Shown: piece after piece, positions 15,801 through 22,970 of the stretch
How the letters are laid out: each line of letters opens with the position of its first letter
Numbering within the stretch: the first letter of the stretch is position 1
Source: Candidatus Marsarchaeota archaeon
GTDB lineage: Archaea > Micrarchaeota > Micrarchaeia > Micrarchaeales > Micrarchaeaceae
Length of the DNA: 64,000 bases
NCBI GenBank assembly: GCA_023473665.1
Contig: JAMCYM010000002.1
Span: 124,001 to 188,000, forward strand
Reading direction: 5' to 3'
Position numbers and translations under genes: made by a program
Notes under the pieces: generated by a model
The model's database searches: none
What the model was told of the DNA's origin: nothing
What the model saw: the letters and a program-made list of their open reading frames with translations, nothing else

Positions 15801-18379
15801 TGCGCGTCTTCCTTGACAATGGCACGGAAGTGCCAATACGCGGCACGCCCAATTATGACCTTTCGGTGCCTGCATCAACGCTCGACCTTTCGCAGGGCAA
15901 CTCTGGCAGCATATACAGTTATCCGCCATACGGATGGCCGCTTGCTGCAAACATCAGCATAGGTAATGGCGGTTATGTGACATACTGCATGGCAGGATGC
16001 ACGTTCACGCCTAGCAATCCGCCGCCAAACGACTTCAACGGCTACCTACCTATCGGCCCGATGATCAATGTGACCGGCGGAGTGGGCCCGATGAGCAGCA
16101 TCCAGTCTGGTTCCCCTGGCAAATACCTGGCGTTCTCATCATCATTCAATGGCACGGTGTACATGCTGACCCATGACATTCCGCACAACATTGTGAGCAG
16201 CTATAGATGCACAGGCGGAGAATACGGCACATGCACAAAAGTCAGTACTGACAAAGGCAAGATAAACCCTAACCCTTACACGCTGCTTGTAGGCTTCACG
16301 CCAAACATAGAGAACTACACGAAGCTCTCGAATGGTGCAAATGCGCCGTTCCAGTGCTACATCAACACTACGGCATATACCTCGCCCTGCGTAACCAACT
16401 ACAACATCTCGCAGCTCTGGCCGCCATTCTCCGAGATACCGAGCTCGTTCTCGTATGTTACAGGCGAGGGCGCCCCGCAGACGTTCTTCTCCGCAGGCAA
16501 CCTTTACGAGTCGCTGTATCCGACTGGCGTTGCGTCCAACAACGCATCAGAATCGAGTTACGCGAACAACATAACGAGCAACACGTCAGTGCAGAACACC
16601 GCAAACGAGATTGAGACAAATGCCCTCGCCAGCCTGGCCGGCGCCCCGGTGCCGTTCTCGCCATTCGTGCAAACTTCCACCTACATGCGCAGCGTGATAG
16701 ACGGCTACATGCTGCTGCCATACTACGTTTCCTATATACCAAGCGAGTCGTGGGACACTACATCTGCCTCTGGCAATTACACAGTCGATGGCGTTACCTA
16801 TAACTGCACAACTGGCGGCGGCCCCAACGGCTCATCATCATCTCCAACGGCTGGATATACAGCGCTGCAGATACCTGTTGAGAGCAACCAAGCGAACAGC
16901 ACCGTGGAGGGAGGCGCAACGTATGCGTATCTGCCTGCACTGACCCAGTATTACGATGCCAACGTATCTGACGCCAATCTCGCCATGCCCCCGCAGATAT
17001 ACTTCAGGATGTTCTCTGACAGGGTGTTCGGCGACATCTACGTGAACCAAAGTGTATCGCCGTCGCAGCAATACGCGCTCCAAGTGCCGCTTTTCATAAA
17101 TGGAACCAGGAGCTACAACTATTCGCTTGTAACGTTTACGCAAGACGCCGGCGGCAAGGACTATGCGGGCTATGCGATTGAGGAAGCGGTGCCGTTCAGT
17201 TCGCAGTATATTCAGACTGGAACTGCGACGGCACCACAAAATGACGCCGGCCTGAAGCTCTTTGCCGGAGCTTCTAGCATAGGCTCATCCAACACATCAG
17301 CGATAAACTACGTCTCGCTCTTCCAGACATATGCAAGACTGTCGCACACCTCGGACATAGTGTTGGGCCTGCAAGGCGATCAGGGTGTGCTCGGCTACAA
17401 CAGGCTGGTCTATACGTTCGTCGACAGGTTCAACAACACCATCTACATGCCGGTGGACGTAGACCTGACAAACCTGACCACCATATCGCTGAATATAAAC
17501 ACGCTAATAAACGCAACTAACGACAACGAAACCTTGGTGATGGTCAACGGCACCGCCGGCGACTACAGCGGCCTTTTCGGCACGAGCTACGCACCGCTGC
17601 CTAAGGGCTCTAGCATATACTTGTATTACGACACGAACCTGAACTTCTATCCGCCTGCAGGCCAGGAGTCATCGCTGACGCCGGGCACTCTGGCCTACGC
17701 CGAGTACCAGGACCTCTGTGCCTTCGATCCCGCAATGATATGCACGCTCGCGAATCCGGTCGACACCTCGCAGCAGCCCTATGCTGCAGAGTACGCCAGC
17801 CATGTGGACTTCGCGACGCAGTACAATTCCATAGTCGCATCTGGCGCTTCAGGTACGTGCTCGCTGCAGCCGAAGGGCCTCCTCAACATAAGCCGGAACT
17901 ACAACTGCAACATCTATGGCGCAGCTACCGACAACGGGCCTGCAGTGTACGACCCCAACACCGGTAGCTACGCATACTGCGTGCCTGATTTCGCCAATGG
18001 CACAGGCATGCTGACTACGCAGATAGGCCTGATACGCGAGGCAAGTACAAACGGCACAGGCTTCTTCAAGGACAACTCGATAAACACATGTGGCACAGGC
18101 ACATCAAAAGTAATAGCTAAGTATTTCGGGGCGCCGGCACCGCAGCCAATGACATATACGCAGCCTCCGATCGCGCAGTCTGCAAGCATACCTCCGGCCG
18201 ACAGCGAGCCATTCACAGAGCTCGGCTACACGTATGCGCCGAACGAGTCTATAGCATCGTTCCAGACGGGGAACTACGCGCTGAGCTTCAGCGCCATAGG
18301 CGTTGCGGCTCTCCTGTCGGGCATGGCAGCGCTGGTCGCGCTCCTGCTGAAGTCTGCGCGTTCGAAGCGCCATGAATAG
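12848..18379 (+). CDS. giant secreted, membrane-anchored surface protein (S-layer-like)
   Basis: An 1843-residue cell-surface protein. Residues 1-25 are a Sec signal peptide (hydrophobic core GFLLAFIFVAFLAPAHSA). Residues 45-93 hold six cysteines in a small knot-like region. Residues 97-139 are a Thr/Ser/Pro linker with runs of threonine. The long body is rich in Asn-x-Ser/Thr sequons, Tyr and Ser and contains propeller-like segments (GGQFIYLANYSYG). The C-terminus is a membrane helix followed by KSARSKRHE. ATG 12848 is chosen because it directly begins the signal peptide and fits the TATA box; the open frame extends further upstream by chance. This is probably the main envelope protein, by size and topology. 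Confidence 0.75.
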   Translation: MKYSPLVGFLLAFIFVAFLAPAHSATRTAISSTLPAPVFATSSSCLIGAPAGYCDFAACPNGYTCSNPTNQRITKTSSGTCVLGGSGYTIGSCVPSTPVSSTTTTTIATTTTTAIPPSPITSTTSTSTSSTSTTSTVSLPPGVIVITTHSFADTPYPDAQGGSLVASASPQQPNSVTSQSLKYTNASAQWLITCPSQPNPSDTMLYFSSEPGSYIGGDICLAQPTTLSTTASLTTTISWSTTQVASASTTFSIENPGIASVQNLGYEGATNTTSNYFITQQSGQSEVYEPFTPAALQPNCEVSLAAGVASDIASACGWDQPVSGTLYFMGHTYNAELYTNSSNPSFYWAVFETGLVYYGGRVPSTSVGSSPTPTSTSISNGYDTNSYIFSQVPSGSQAGIWTWNFEYANFSKMVPSQLTQPTQTFPGLVYDAPDGCSYTYTFSESVNFQSIQNANIPIPSSAPTIQQNYMEMSSSLYYPVTEITSDFSGISGNLRLRCLYNGYCLTSSDLVNVNYISSNGTLNYGGKTYDGPYGTGLYVYQGIGQLAGDYVVVTNPSFNTYRAYAVPDTIASTENVSFLPYFLYSLSMPASASDASARVEPLNLSFDIYSPRNYLHGSSLDPFQFYTGSGFFATVNGSLAEFPSNSLSSQSGSAFSSPTINFISGLPASQGSSGISNLLSQTVQAGSGSYGIGEISNPIYIASSPNDYIYLLNYTSTSQFGFGPSTTTNLFKLRYIPYGYYNLTYTQPNFVVGQYAPSSNAWTSEWQSYWNAVLPEQASNLYVTNVTTLTDTTNKLCFFSLCIPGSIQPGVTFGSLIPLALTSDYADDVFLVGANRYNLGTEFQLAAVFSNGTTATNNVKPGAIGGFQPAGMIAADPGGQFIYLANYSYGFIPIFAANTLSDVSSIPLNYSNSTYSAQLNITKYLANGGPFNDSQIASAYAGMQASNDIMQYHRPVALFASGGLLYLVDDWAFMVDGQQSSVLMLRVFLDNGTEVPIRGTPNYDLSVPASTLDLSQGNSGSIYSYPPYGWPLAANISIGNGGYVTYCMAGCTFTPSNPPPNDFNGYLPIGPMINVTGGVGPMSSIQSGSPGKYLAFSSSFNGTVYMLTHDIPHNIVSSYRCTGGEYGTCTKVSTDKGKINPNPYTLLVGFTPNIENYTKLSNGANAPFQCYINTTAYTSPCVTNYNISQLWPPFSEIPSSFSYVTGEGAPQTFFSAGNLYESLYPTGVASNNASESSYANNITSNTSVQNTANEIETNALASLAGAPVPFSPFVQTSTYMRSVIDGYMLLPYYVSYIPSESWDTTSASGNYTVDGVTYNCTTGGGPNGSSSSPTAGYTALQIPVESNQANSTVEGGATYAYLPALTQYYDANVSDANLAMPPQIYFRMFSDRVFGDIYVNQSVSPSQQYALQVPLFINGTRSYNYSLVTFTQDAGGKDYAGYAIEEAVPFSSQYIQTGTATAPQNDAGLKLFAGASSIGSSNTSAINYVSLFQTYARLSHTSDIVLGLQGDQGVLGYNRLVYTFVDRFNNTIYMPVDVDLTNLTTISLNINTLINATNDNETLVMVNGTAGDYSGLFGTSYAPLPKGSSIYLYYDTNLNFYPPAGQESSLTPGTLAYAEYQDLCAFDPAMICTLANPVDTSQQPYAAEYASHVDFATQYNSIVASGASGTCSLQPKGLLNISRNYNCNIYGAATDNGPAVYDPNTGSYAYCVPDFANGTGMLTTQIGLIREASTNGTGFFKDNSINTCGTGTSKVIAKYFGAPAPQPMTYTQPPIAQSASIPPADSEPFTELGYTYAPNESIASFQTGNYALSFSAIGVAALLSGMAALVALLLKSARSKRHE

Positions 18380-18380
18380 G

Positions 18381-18410
18381 TATTTATATGAGGGAAGCCG
18401 TTATAATTAA
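18381..18410 (+). promoter_or_regulatory. TATA elements before the coiled-coil membrane protein gene
   Basis: TATTTATATG at 18381-18390 and TTATAATTAA at 18401-18410 both lie in the 52-base gap. The second is about 27 bases from the ATG at 18432 and would give a leaderless mRNA. Confidence 0.45.
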
Positions 18411-18431
18411 TCGGATAGGGTTGGCGATTTT

Positions 18432-19631
18432 ATGCTTGGCCCGATTGCAGTGATGCTGAGCTTCAACGTGATACTGCCTCTCGTGCCAGTGATAATAATA
18501 GCCATACTGATAATCGCGGCCGCGGGCCTGACGCGGGGCGTCGACATGTTCGCGCTCTTTGGACTGGGAGCGCTCATAGGCCTTGGCGGAAGGGGCGGTG
18601 GCGGCGTAGGCAAGGGCGGCGTAGGCAAGGGCATAAGCGGAGTCAAGTACAGGGGCGACGTCATTGCGAGGGGCAAGGCAACCAAGAAGGCAGGAGCTTT
18701 GTCTAAGTACGCAAAGAGCCTCCAGAAGAAAGCGAAGGGAGCCGTTAAGACCAAGATTAAAAACAAAATTAGCGACATGCGTGGAGCAGCCGCTGCCGGA
18801 CGGAAGGCCCAGAGAAGTCTGTTGCAGCAGCACGGAATAAAATTGGCAGTGCCGCAGGCGAGTGCACCCTCCAAGACATCAGCCAGATGGACCACGCAAT
18901 CCGGCAGATTCACATTTAATCCTAATTCGAAAAACCCGTCTTCGGTTTACATCCCGCTAGCTGCAACGGCGCTTGCCATAGGCGCAGCGGCGAAAAGGCA
19001 CTCGCAAGTAAAGAAGGAGAAAGCGTCCATACTTAAGGGTGAGGACGAGCTGTTGCAGAAGGGCGGAGGTGGCGCAGATTATTTCCAGGCGAAAAAGCAG
19101 AAGACGCGTGAGGCCAAGTCAGCTTTCTATGAGCAGAAAAAGAAAGAGAGAGGAGAAGAGAAGGCACAGAACAGGGAGAAGAAAGCACAGGATGCTCAAG
19201 CATCCAAGCAGAAGATAAGGGAGCAGAAAGCCGATTTCAAGAAGATGTGGGGAAGCATGAATTCTGAGGAGCGCAAGAACTACGCCAAGGACGCCCGGAA
19301 AGCGTATTTCTGGGGCGGAGATCAGAAGTACATAAACTACAAGACCGGCAAGCCCGTAGAAGGCGTTTTCGAGAAAGGCGTCATAGCCAGCGGCGTGGCC
19401 CAGTGGGTCAGGGCAAGCAGGCAGAAAAGGGAGCCTACGAATCTTGCTGCGCCGTCAAGCGGCAACAAAAATGTAAGCGATAGCGAGCGTAAGGAGAAGG
19501 TCGATCAGCAGAAGCAGCAAGCAGAAGAGCAGAGTAGGAAAGAAGAGGAGAAAGCGCAGAAAGAAAAGGAAGAAAAGGCGCAGAAAGAGAAAGAGGAGCA
19601 GGAACGGAAAGAGAAGGAAGATAAAGGCTAG
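18432..19631 (+). CDS. membrane-anchored, highly charged coiled-coil protein
   Basis: Unrecognised 399-residue protein. Residues 8-50 are hydrophobic (one or two membrane helices around ILPLVPVIIIAILIIAAAGL), then a glycine loop GGRGGGGVGKGGVGKG, a Lys-rich region, and a long Lys/Glu/Gln-rich helical C-terminus ending in repeats of KEKEEKAQ. It lies 52 bp downstream of the giant surface-protein gene on the same strand, so a role in supporting the envelope from the inner side is possible (inference from position and topology only). Confidence 0.6.
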   Translation: MLGPIAVMLSFNVILPLVPVIIIAILIIAAAGLTRGVDMFALFGLGALIGLGGRGGGGVGKGGVGKGISGVKYRGDVIARGKATKKAGALSKYAKSLQKKAKGAVKTKIKNKISDMRGAAAAGRKAQRSLLQQHGIKLAVPQASAPSKTSARWTTQSGRFTFNPNSKNPSSVYIPLAATALAIGAAAKRHSQVKKEKASILKGEDELLQKGGGGADYFQAKKQKTREAKSAFYEQKKKERGEEKAQNREKKAQDAQASKQKIREQKADFKKMWGSMNSEERKNYAKDARKAYFWGGDQKYINYKTGKPVEGVFEKGVIASGVAQWVRASRQKREPTNLAAPSSGNKNVSDSERKEKVDQQKQQAEEQSRKEEEKAQKEKEEKAQKEKEEQERKEKEDKG

Positions 19632-19710
19632 GCATTTGCGAAATTAATGGCATGTGGCCGCAAGCTTGCCAATAATAGCTGGTTGTCCGCGATTGCAGTC
19701 TATTTTCTAA

Positions 19711-20427
19711 TCAGACAATCTTCTTCAGCACAGCGTCGGCCAGAGCCGCTCCCGCGGCCAGCTCCGGCATGACGAGCTTGTAGGTGCCCGCCCTGCTGAG
19801 CTTCGGCATGTTCTCCTGCGCCGCGAGCTTAGATATTATTCTTACGCCGCTGTTGGTCGCCTTTGCGGCTATGGAGATCAGCGTGTTCTCGAGATCCTTA
19901 TCGCTGCACGCCACAACGTACTTTGCGTTCGCAATGCCCGCGGCATCAAGCATCTCTGTGGAGTCTGGATTGCCTGCTATTGCAAGCACGCCCTCGCGGT
20001 TGAGCCTCGCTGCTGACTTCTGGTCCCTGGTGATGACTACGCACCTTGCTTCCGAGCCTTTGAACCTATCGACAAGCGTCTGCGCGAACGCATTGTATGG
20101 GGCTATTATGGTGTGGCCCCTAAGCGCCCTTATCCTTTTCAGCACCCTTCGCTCGTGCATGCCCGATCCGCGCAGTGCATCGTAGAAAACTGATGCGAGC
20201 AGCACAGTGATAAGTGCGAACACGAAGACATCGAGTAGGTTAGCGACAAGCACGAAGATGTTGCCTGCGCTCTGCTCCGGCAGCGTGTAGAAGACTATGC
20301 TTAGCGAGCCCAGCGTATTCCAAACAAGAGCGTCGGCGAAGCCTACGCCTCCGATGACGGTGAGCGCTACCGCCACTGCGAAGAACAACGCTGCGGAATA
20401 ACCTATTATCGCGATGCGCCTGTCCAT
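19711..20427 (-). CDS. RCK/TrkA-N-type channel-like membrane protein, subunit C
   Basis: A 238-residue protein with two hydrophobic helices (ALFFAVAVALTVIGGVG and VLVANLLDVFVFALITVLLASV) flanking a pore-like segment, then a TrkA-N Rossmann domain. Between the helices I see VWNTLGSLSIVFYTLP, not the potassium filter TVGYG. The dinucleotide loop reads APYNAFAQTL in place of GxGxxG, while the downstream acidic strand RCVVITRD and AGNPDSTEML follow the family. ATG 20427 overlaps the upstream stop region; a TTG at 20436 is the alternative. Third gene of a minus-strand operon. Confidence 0.65.
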   Translation of the reverse strand: MDRRIAIIGYSAALFFAVAVALTVIGGVGFADALVWNTLGSLSIVFYTLPEQSAGNIFVLVANLLDVFVFALITVLLASVFYDALRGSGMHERRVLKRIRALRGHTIIAPYNAFAQTLVDRFKGSEARCVVITRDQKSAARLNREGVLAIAGNPDSTEMLDAAGIANAKYVVACSDKDLENTLISIAAKATNSGVRIISKLAAQENMPKLSRAGTYKLVMPELAAGAALADAVLKKIV

Positions 20428-20428
20428 A

Positions 20429-21202
20429 TCACCCAACCTCTTTGGCTATCCTGCCGCCGATCTCCAGGCCGGTGAGCACCTCAGGCACGACGCATAGCGC
20501 CGCGCCGGCCCTGTGCATCTTGGAAACGCTCGATTCGTCCTTGGCCCTCGATACTATCTTCACGCGGTCATTGAGATGATGCGCCGCCACTATGCCAAGC
20601 AGGTTTTCGAAGTCGCTTTCGGTGCTGAAGACTGCAGCTTTGGCCTTGCCTATTGCGGCCTCCTTGAGCGTCGCCTCGTCGGTGAAATCGCCGCTGACCA
20701 CATTGTAGCCTCGTTCTATCACCATCTCGCTTATCGTGTTATCCTTCTCCACGACAACAAACGGCACTGAATGCTTTGCCAGCATCGCGCACAGCTCATC
20801 GGCCAATGCGTTGTAGCCGCATACCAGAGTGCCGCCCTTCATGCCCCTTACCCTGATTGATACGAGCCTGGCGCGTATATTAAGATTGGCCATGAGCTCT
20901 ATCACTCCTGCTATCACGAAGCCTATGACTGCTATCTTTATCACGCCGTCCGCTATCAGCAGCGGCAGCAGCAGGTAGAAATTGCTGCTGAACAGCCCAG
21001 CCGTCGCGAATATCGCGCTTGACGAATCTACTCCAACAGCATCGAACAGCGTGGTTTCGACGAAGTAGCCAGAAGGATATGCTCCCCCGGATATCTTGTC
21101 TACAACGATGGCTGTGGCAGCCGCTGCGCTGATCAGCACGAATATGAGAAGCGCAAGGTACACGACCGGCACGCCCTCCAGCCTGTTCCCTAGCTCAGCC
21201 AT
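20429..21202 (-). CDS. RCK/TrkA-N-type channel-like membrane protein, subunit B
   Basis: A 257-residue paralog of the downstream gene: first helix YLALLIFVLISAAAATAIVV, a loop ETTLFDAVGVDSSSAIFATAG, second helix region ending in IGFVIAGVIELM, then a TrkA-N domain (TLVCGYNALADEL, VVEKDN, VVSGDFTDEATL). The loop resembles a channel pore region in position but has no GYG. The nucleotide loop GYNALA parallels PYNAFA of the neighbour. It starts 9 bp after the soluble RCK gene ends. Confidence 0.65.
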   Translation of the reverse strand: MAELGNRLEGVPVVYLALLIFVLISAAAATAIVVDKISGGAYPSGYFVETTLFDAVGVDSSSAIFATAGLFSSNFYLLLPLLIADGVIKIAVIGFVIAGVIELMANLNIRARLVSIRVRGMKGGTLVCGYNALADELCAMLAKHSVPFVVVEKDNTISEMVIERGYNVVSGDFTDEATLKEAAIGKAKAAVFSTESDFENLLGIVAAHHLNDRVKIVSRAKDESSVSKMHRAGAALCVVPEVLTGLEIGGRIAKEVG

Positions 21203-21211
21203 TTTTCCGCC

Positions 21212-21700
21212 TTACTTTGTAATCTCGCCGAATATCTCCTCGCTGGCGCTCTTCTGCGGCGTGGCTATGTAGTCCGCTCCGGCCTCGAGCATCTTCTCCC
21301 GCACCATCGCGTCGTTGGCCCTCGTCGCTATGAATATGTTTTTGTTGAGGTCTCTTGCCGTCAGCACCGCGAAGAGGTTCTTCGCATCGTTGTCCATGAC
21401 TATGGCTATCGCTTTCGCTGTAGCTATCGAAGCCATGCGCAGCACGCGCGATGCGGTTGCGTCGCCTGCTATGACCCTGTAGTCGAGCTCGCGTATGTGC
21501 TCTACTACCTGCGGCATTATCTCGATTATCACGAATGGTATGCCGTGCTCCTCCAGCACTTCAACCACCTTCTGCCCAACCACTCCGAAGCCGCAGACTA
21601 TGACATGCCCTTCCAGTTTGTCCTGTGCCTGAGCCAAGAGAACACCGATACGGTCGTCAAGGAGTCTTGTATGATGCAATCTATAAATATTGCCCTGCAT
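21212..21700 (-). CDS. soluble TrkA-N/RCK domain protein
   Basis: NAD(H)-binding regulatory domain of potassium channels and transporters without a membrane part. The canonical Rossmann loop VIVCGFGVVGQKV is followed by IPFVIIEIMPQ and the acidic IAGDATASRVL. ATG 21700 gives 162 residues; a TTG at 21637 gives 142 residues beginning MAQAQDKLEGHVIVCG, which is where family members usually begin and suits the TATA element at 21681-21688. It heads the three-gene operon and probably gates the two membrane subunits. Confidence 0.75.
   Translation of the reverse strand: MQGNIYRLHHTRLLDDRIGVLLAQAQDKLEGHVIVCGFGVVGQKVVEVLEEHGIPFVIIEIMPQVVEHIRELDYRVIAGDATASRVLRMASIATAKAIAIVMDNDAKNLFAVLTARDLNKNIFIATRANDAMVREKMLEAGADYIATPQKSASEEIFGEITK
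21681..21688. promoter_or_regulatory. TATA box, possibly bidirectional
   Basis: CTATAAAT is about 32 bases upstream of GTG 21717 on the plus strand. On the minus strand it would start transcription near 21659, which fits the RCK gene only if that gene begins at TTG 21637. Confidence 0.45.
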
Positions 21701-21716
21701 GTATAGAGCCTGAGCC

Positions 21717-22115
21717 GTGGCGGTACAAATGGAAGATGCTGAGCTCGAAGCCTTGGTAAGGAATATAGTAAAGCTTTCTAAGGAGCTGAAGGACAAGTAT
21801 ACCAAAGCTGCATCTGCACCCGTGAACTATGCGTGCGTGTTCTCTCACAGCAAAGTGGAATACGATGGATTGATCGAGGCTGCAGGCAAAATCGGCAAGG
21901 TGATAGACAATACGTCGACGGGCCCAGTTTTCCTGATTAAGCCCATAGAAACAGTGGCCGGCAGGCTGAAGCTGCTCAAGATACGCATCCCGGATCCTAC
22001 GCGGCCTGAGAGGGGCGATGCGGATTTCTCCAACCGCCGCTCGATAGGCAGCTGGGAATTTAGCCCCACCCAGATTCGAACTGGGGTTTACAGGTCCAGA
22101 GCCTGCCGTCCTTGA
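21717..22115 (+). CDS. conserved-looking hypothetical protein, C-terminus probably truncated by tRNA-Gln
   Basis: Residues 1-104 read as a real protein (VNYACVFSHSKVEYDG, TSTGPVFLIKPIETVAG, LLKIRIPDPTRPERGDADF). The RIPDPTRPERGDADF element resembles archaeal uncharacterised proteins that, as I remember them, continue for several tens of residues. Here the frame instead runs about 30 unrelated residues, the last 18 of them antisense to tRNA-Gln (22062-22133). Start is GTG 21717 or ATG 21729. It is either a 3'-truncated gene or a shortened functional one. No function is assigned. Confidence 0.55.
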   Translation: MAVQMEDAELEALVRNIVKLSKELKDKYTKAASAPVNYACVFSHSKVEYDGLIEAAGKIGKVIDNTSTGPVFLIKPIETVAGRLKLLKIRIPDPTRPERGDADFSNRRSIGSWEFSPTQIRTGVYRSRACRP

Positions 22116-22133
22116 CCACTAGACGATGGGGCT
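22062..22133 (-). tRNA. tRNA-Gln (anticodon CTG)
   Basis: Minus-strand cloverleaf of 72 bases: acceptor AGCCCCA/TGGGGCT, anticodon stem GCAGG/CCTGT (one G-U) with loop CTCTGGA giving CTG, T arm CCCAG TTCGAAT CTGGG. No intron. The TATA element at 22160-22170 lies about 32 bases upstream and also serves the M50 protease gene. Confidence 0.94.
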
Positions 22134-22159
22134 GCCGCGTAGTATATTCTTCGATGCTC

Positions 22160-22170
22160 TTTTATATATG
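22160..22170. promoter_or_regulatory. symmetric TATA box shared by tRNA-Gln and M50 protease gene
   Basis: TTTTATATATG, centre near 22165, is 26 bases from the plus-strand ATG at 22191 (leaderless) and 32 bases from the tRNA-Gln 5' end at 22133 on the minus strand. Confidence 0.6.
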
Positions 22171-22190
22171 TTGCTGGCTGATTATCCCGT

Positions 22191-22886
22191 ATGCAGTTCA
22201 GGGAGAACATTTCATCGATGCGCGAAGTGCGCGAGATCGCCATAGCAGACGCTGTGCTCATACTCGCGTTCACGCTCACGCTGTCCGGCGGTGTTTTCCT
22301 TGCTTCAAGCTCTTCATTTTCGAAGGATTTCATATATCTGCTGCCTATCGTGGCTCTCGGCGTCACGCTCAGCTTCGTGCTGCACGAGCTCATGCATAAG
22401 TTCGTGGCGCAGCACTATGGCGCAATAGCAGGATTTCGCACCTCGCCCAACGGGCTTCTCATAACATTGCTGACCGGCATGTTCGGCTTCCTTCTGGGCA
22501 TCCCTGGCGCGACGGTGATATACGCCAGCAGCTTCACCCGCAAGGAAAATGGGATAGTGTCGCTGGCCGGACCCCTGACAAACTTTGTTGTGTTTATGGC
22601 CTTTCTTGTCGCAGGCCTCGCGCTCAACCCTGCGCCGGGCAGCTACCTTGCGAGCACAATAAGCTTCGTGCTCTTCATAAGCATACTTCTAGCATTCTTC
22701 AACATGCTGCCCATATTCCCGCTTGACGGCAGCAAGGTCCTGGCTTGGGACAGGCGTGTCTATCTAGTGACGATGGCCGTGATATTCGTGCTTATGATAG
22801 AGTTCACAGGCATACCCCTCTACGACATAGCGTTCATGGTGATAATCGCGCTATTCTTCTCGCTCTTCTACAGGCATGTCCTGTGA
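22191..22886 (+). CDS. site-2-protease-like membrane metalloprotease (M50 family)
   Basis: Intramembrane zinc protease, 231 residues. HELMH (His65, Glu66, His69) lies in a hydrophobic helix, and the second metal site motif FNMLPIFPLDGSK lies in a later helix. Four to six membrane helices are visible. Members of this minimal type lack PDZ domains and cut transmembrane substrates, often anti-sigma factors in bacteria; the archaeal substrate is unknown. The ATG is exactly where a leaderless transcript from the shared TATA box would begin. Confidence 0.87.
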   Translation: MQFRENISSMREVREIAIADAVLILAFTLTLSGGVFLASSSSFSKDFIYLLPIVALGVTLSFVLHELMHKFVAQHYGAIAGFRTSPNGLLITLLTGMFGFLLGIPGATVIYASSFTRKENGIVSLAGPLTNFVVFMAFLVAGLALNPAPGSYLASTISFVLFISILLAFFNMLPIFPLDGSKVLAWDRRVYLVTMAVIFVLMIEFTGIPLYDIAFMVIIALFFSLFYRHVL

Positions 22887-22903
22887 CTGAAGCGCTCTCT
22901 AAA

Positions 22904-22912
22904 GGTATTTAA
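22904..22912 (+). promoter_or_regulatory. TATA box of the pilus assembly operon
   Basis: GGTATTTAACC is about 62 bases before the ATG at 22971. The transcript would have a leader of about 35 bases with the ribosome binding site GGAAGGTAAG, which differs from the leaderless pattern of most neighbours. Confidence 0.5.
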
Positions 22913-22970
22913 CCCTTTATTCCCTTGTTAACTTAATCTTCACGCAAGTCTATACAGGAAGGTAAGTGCA

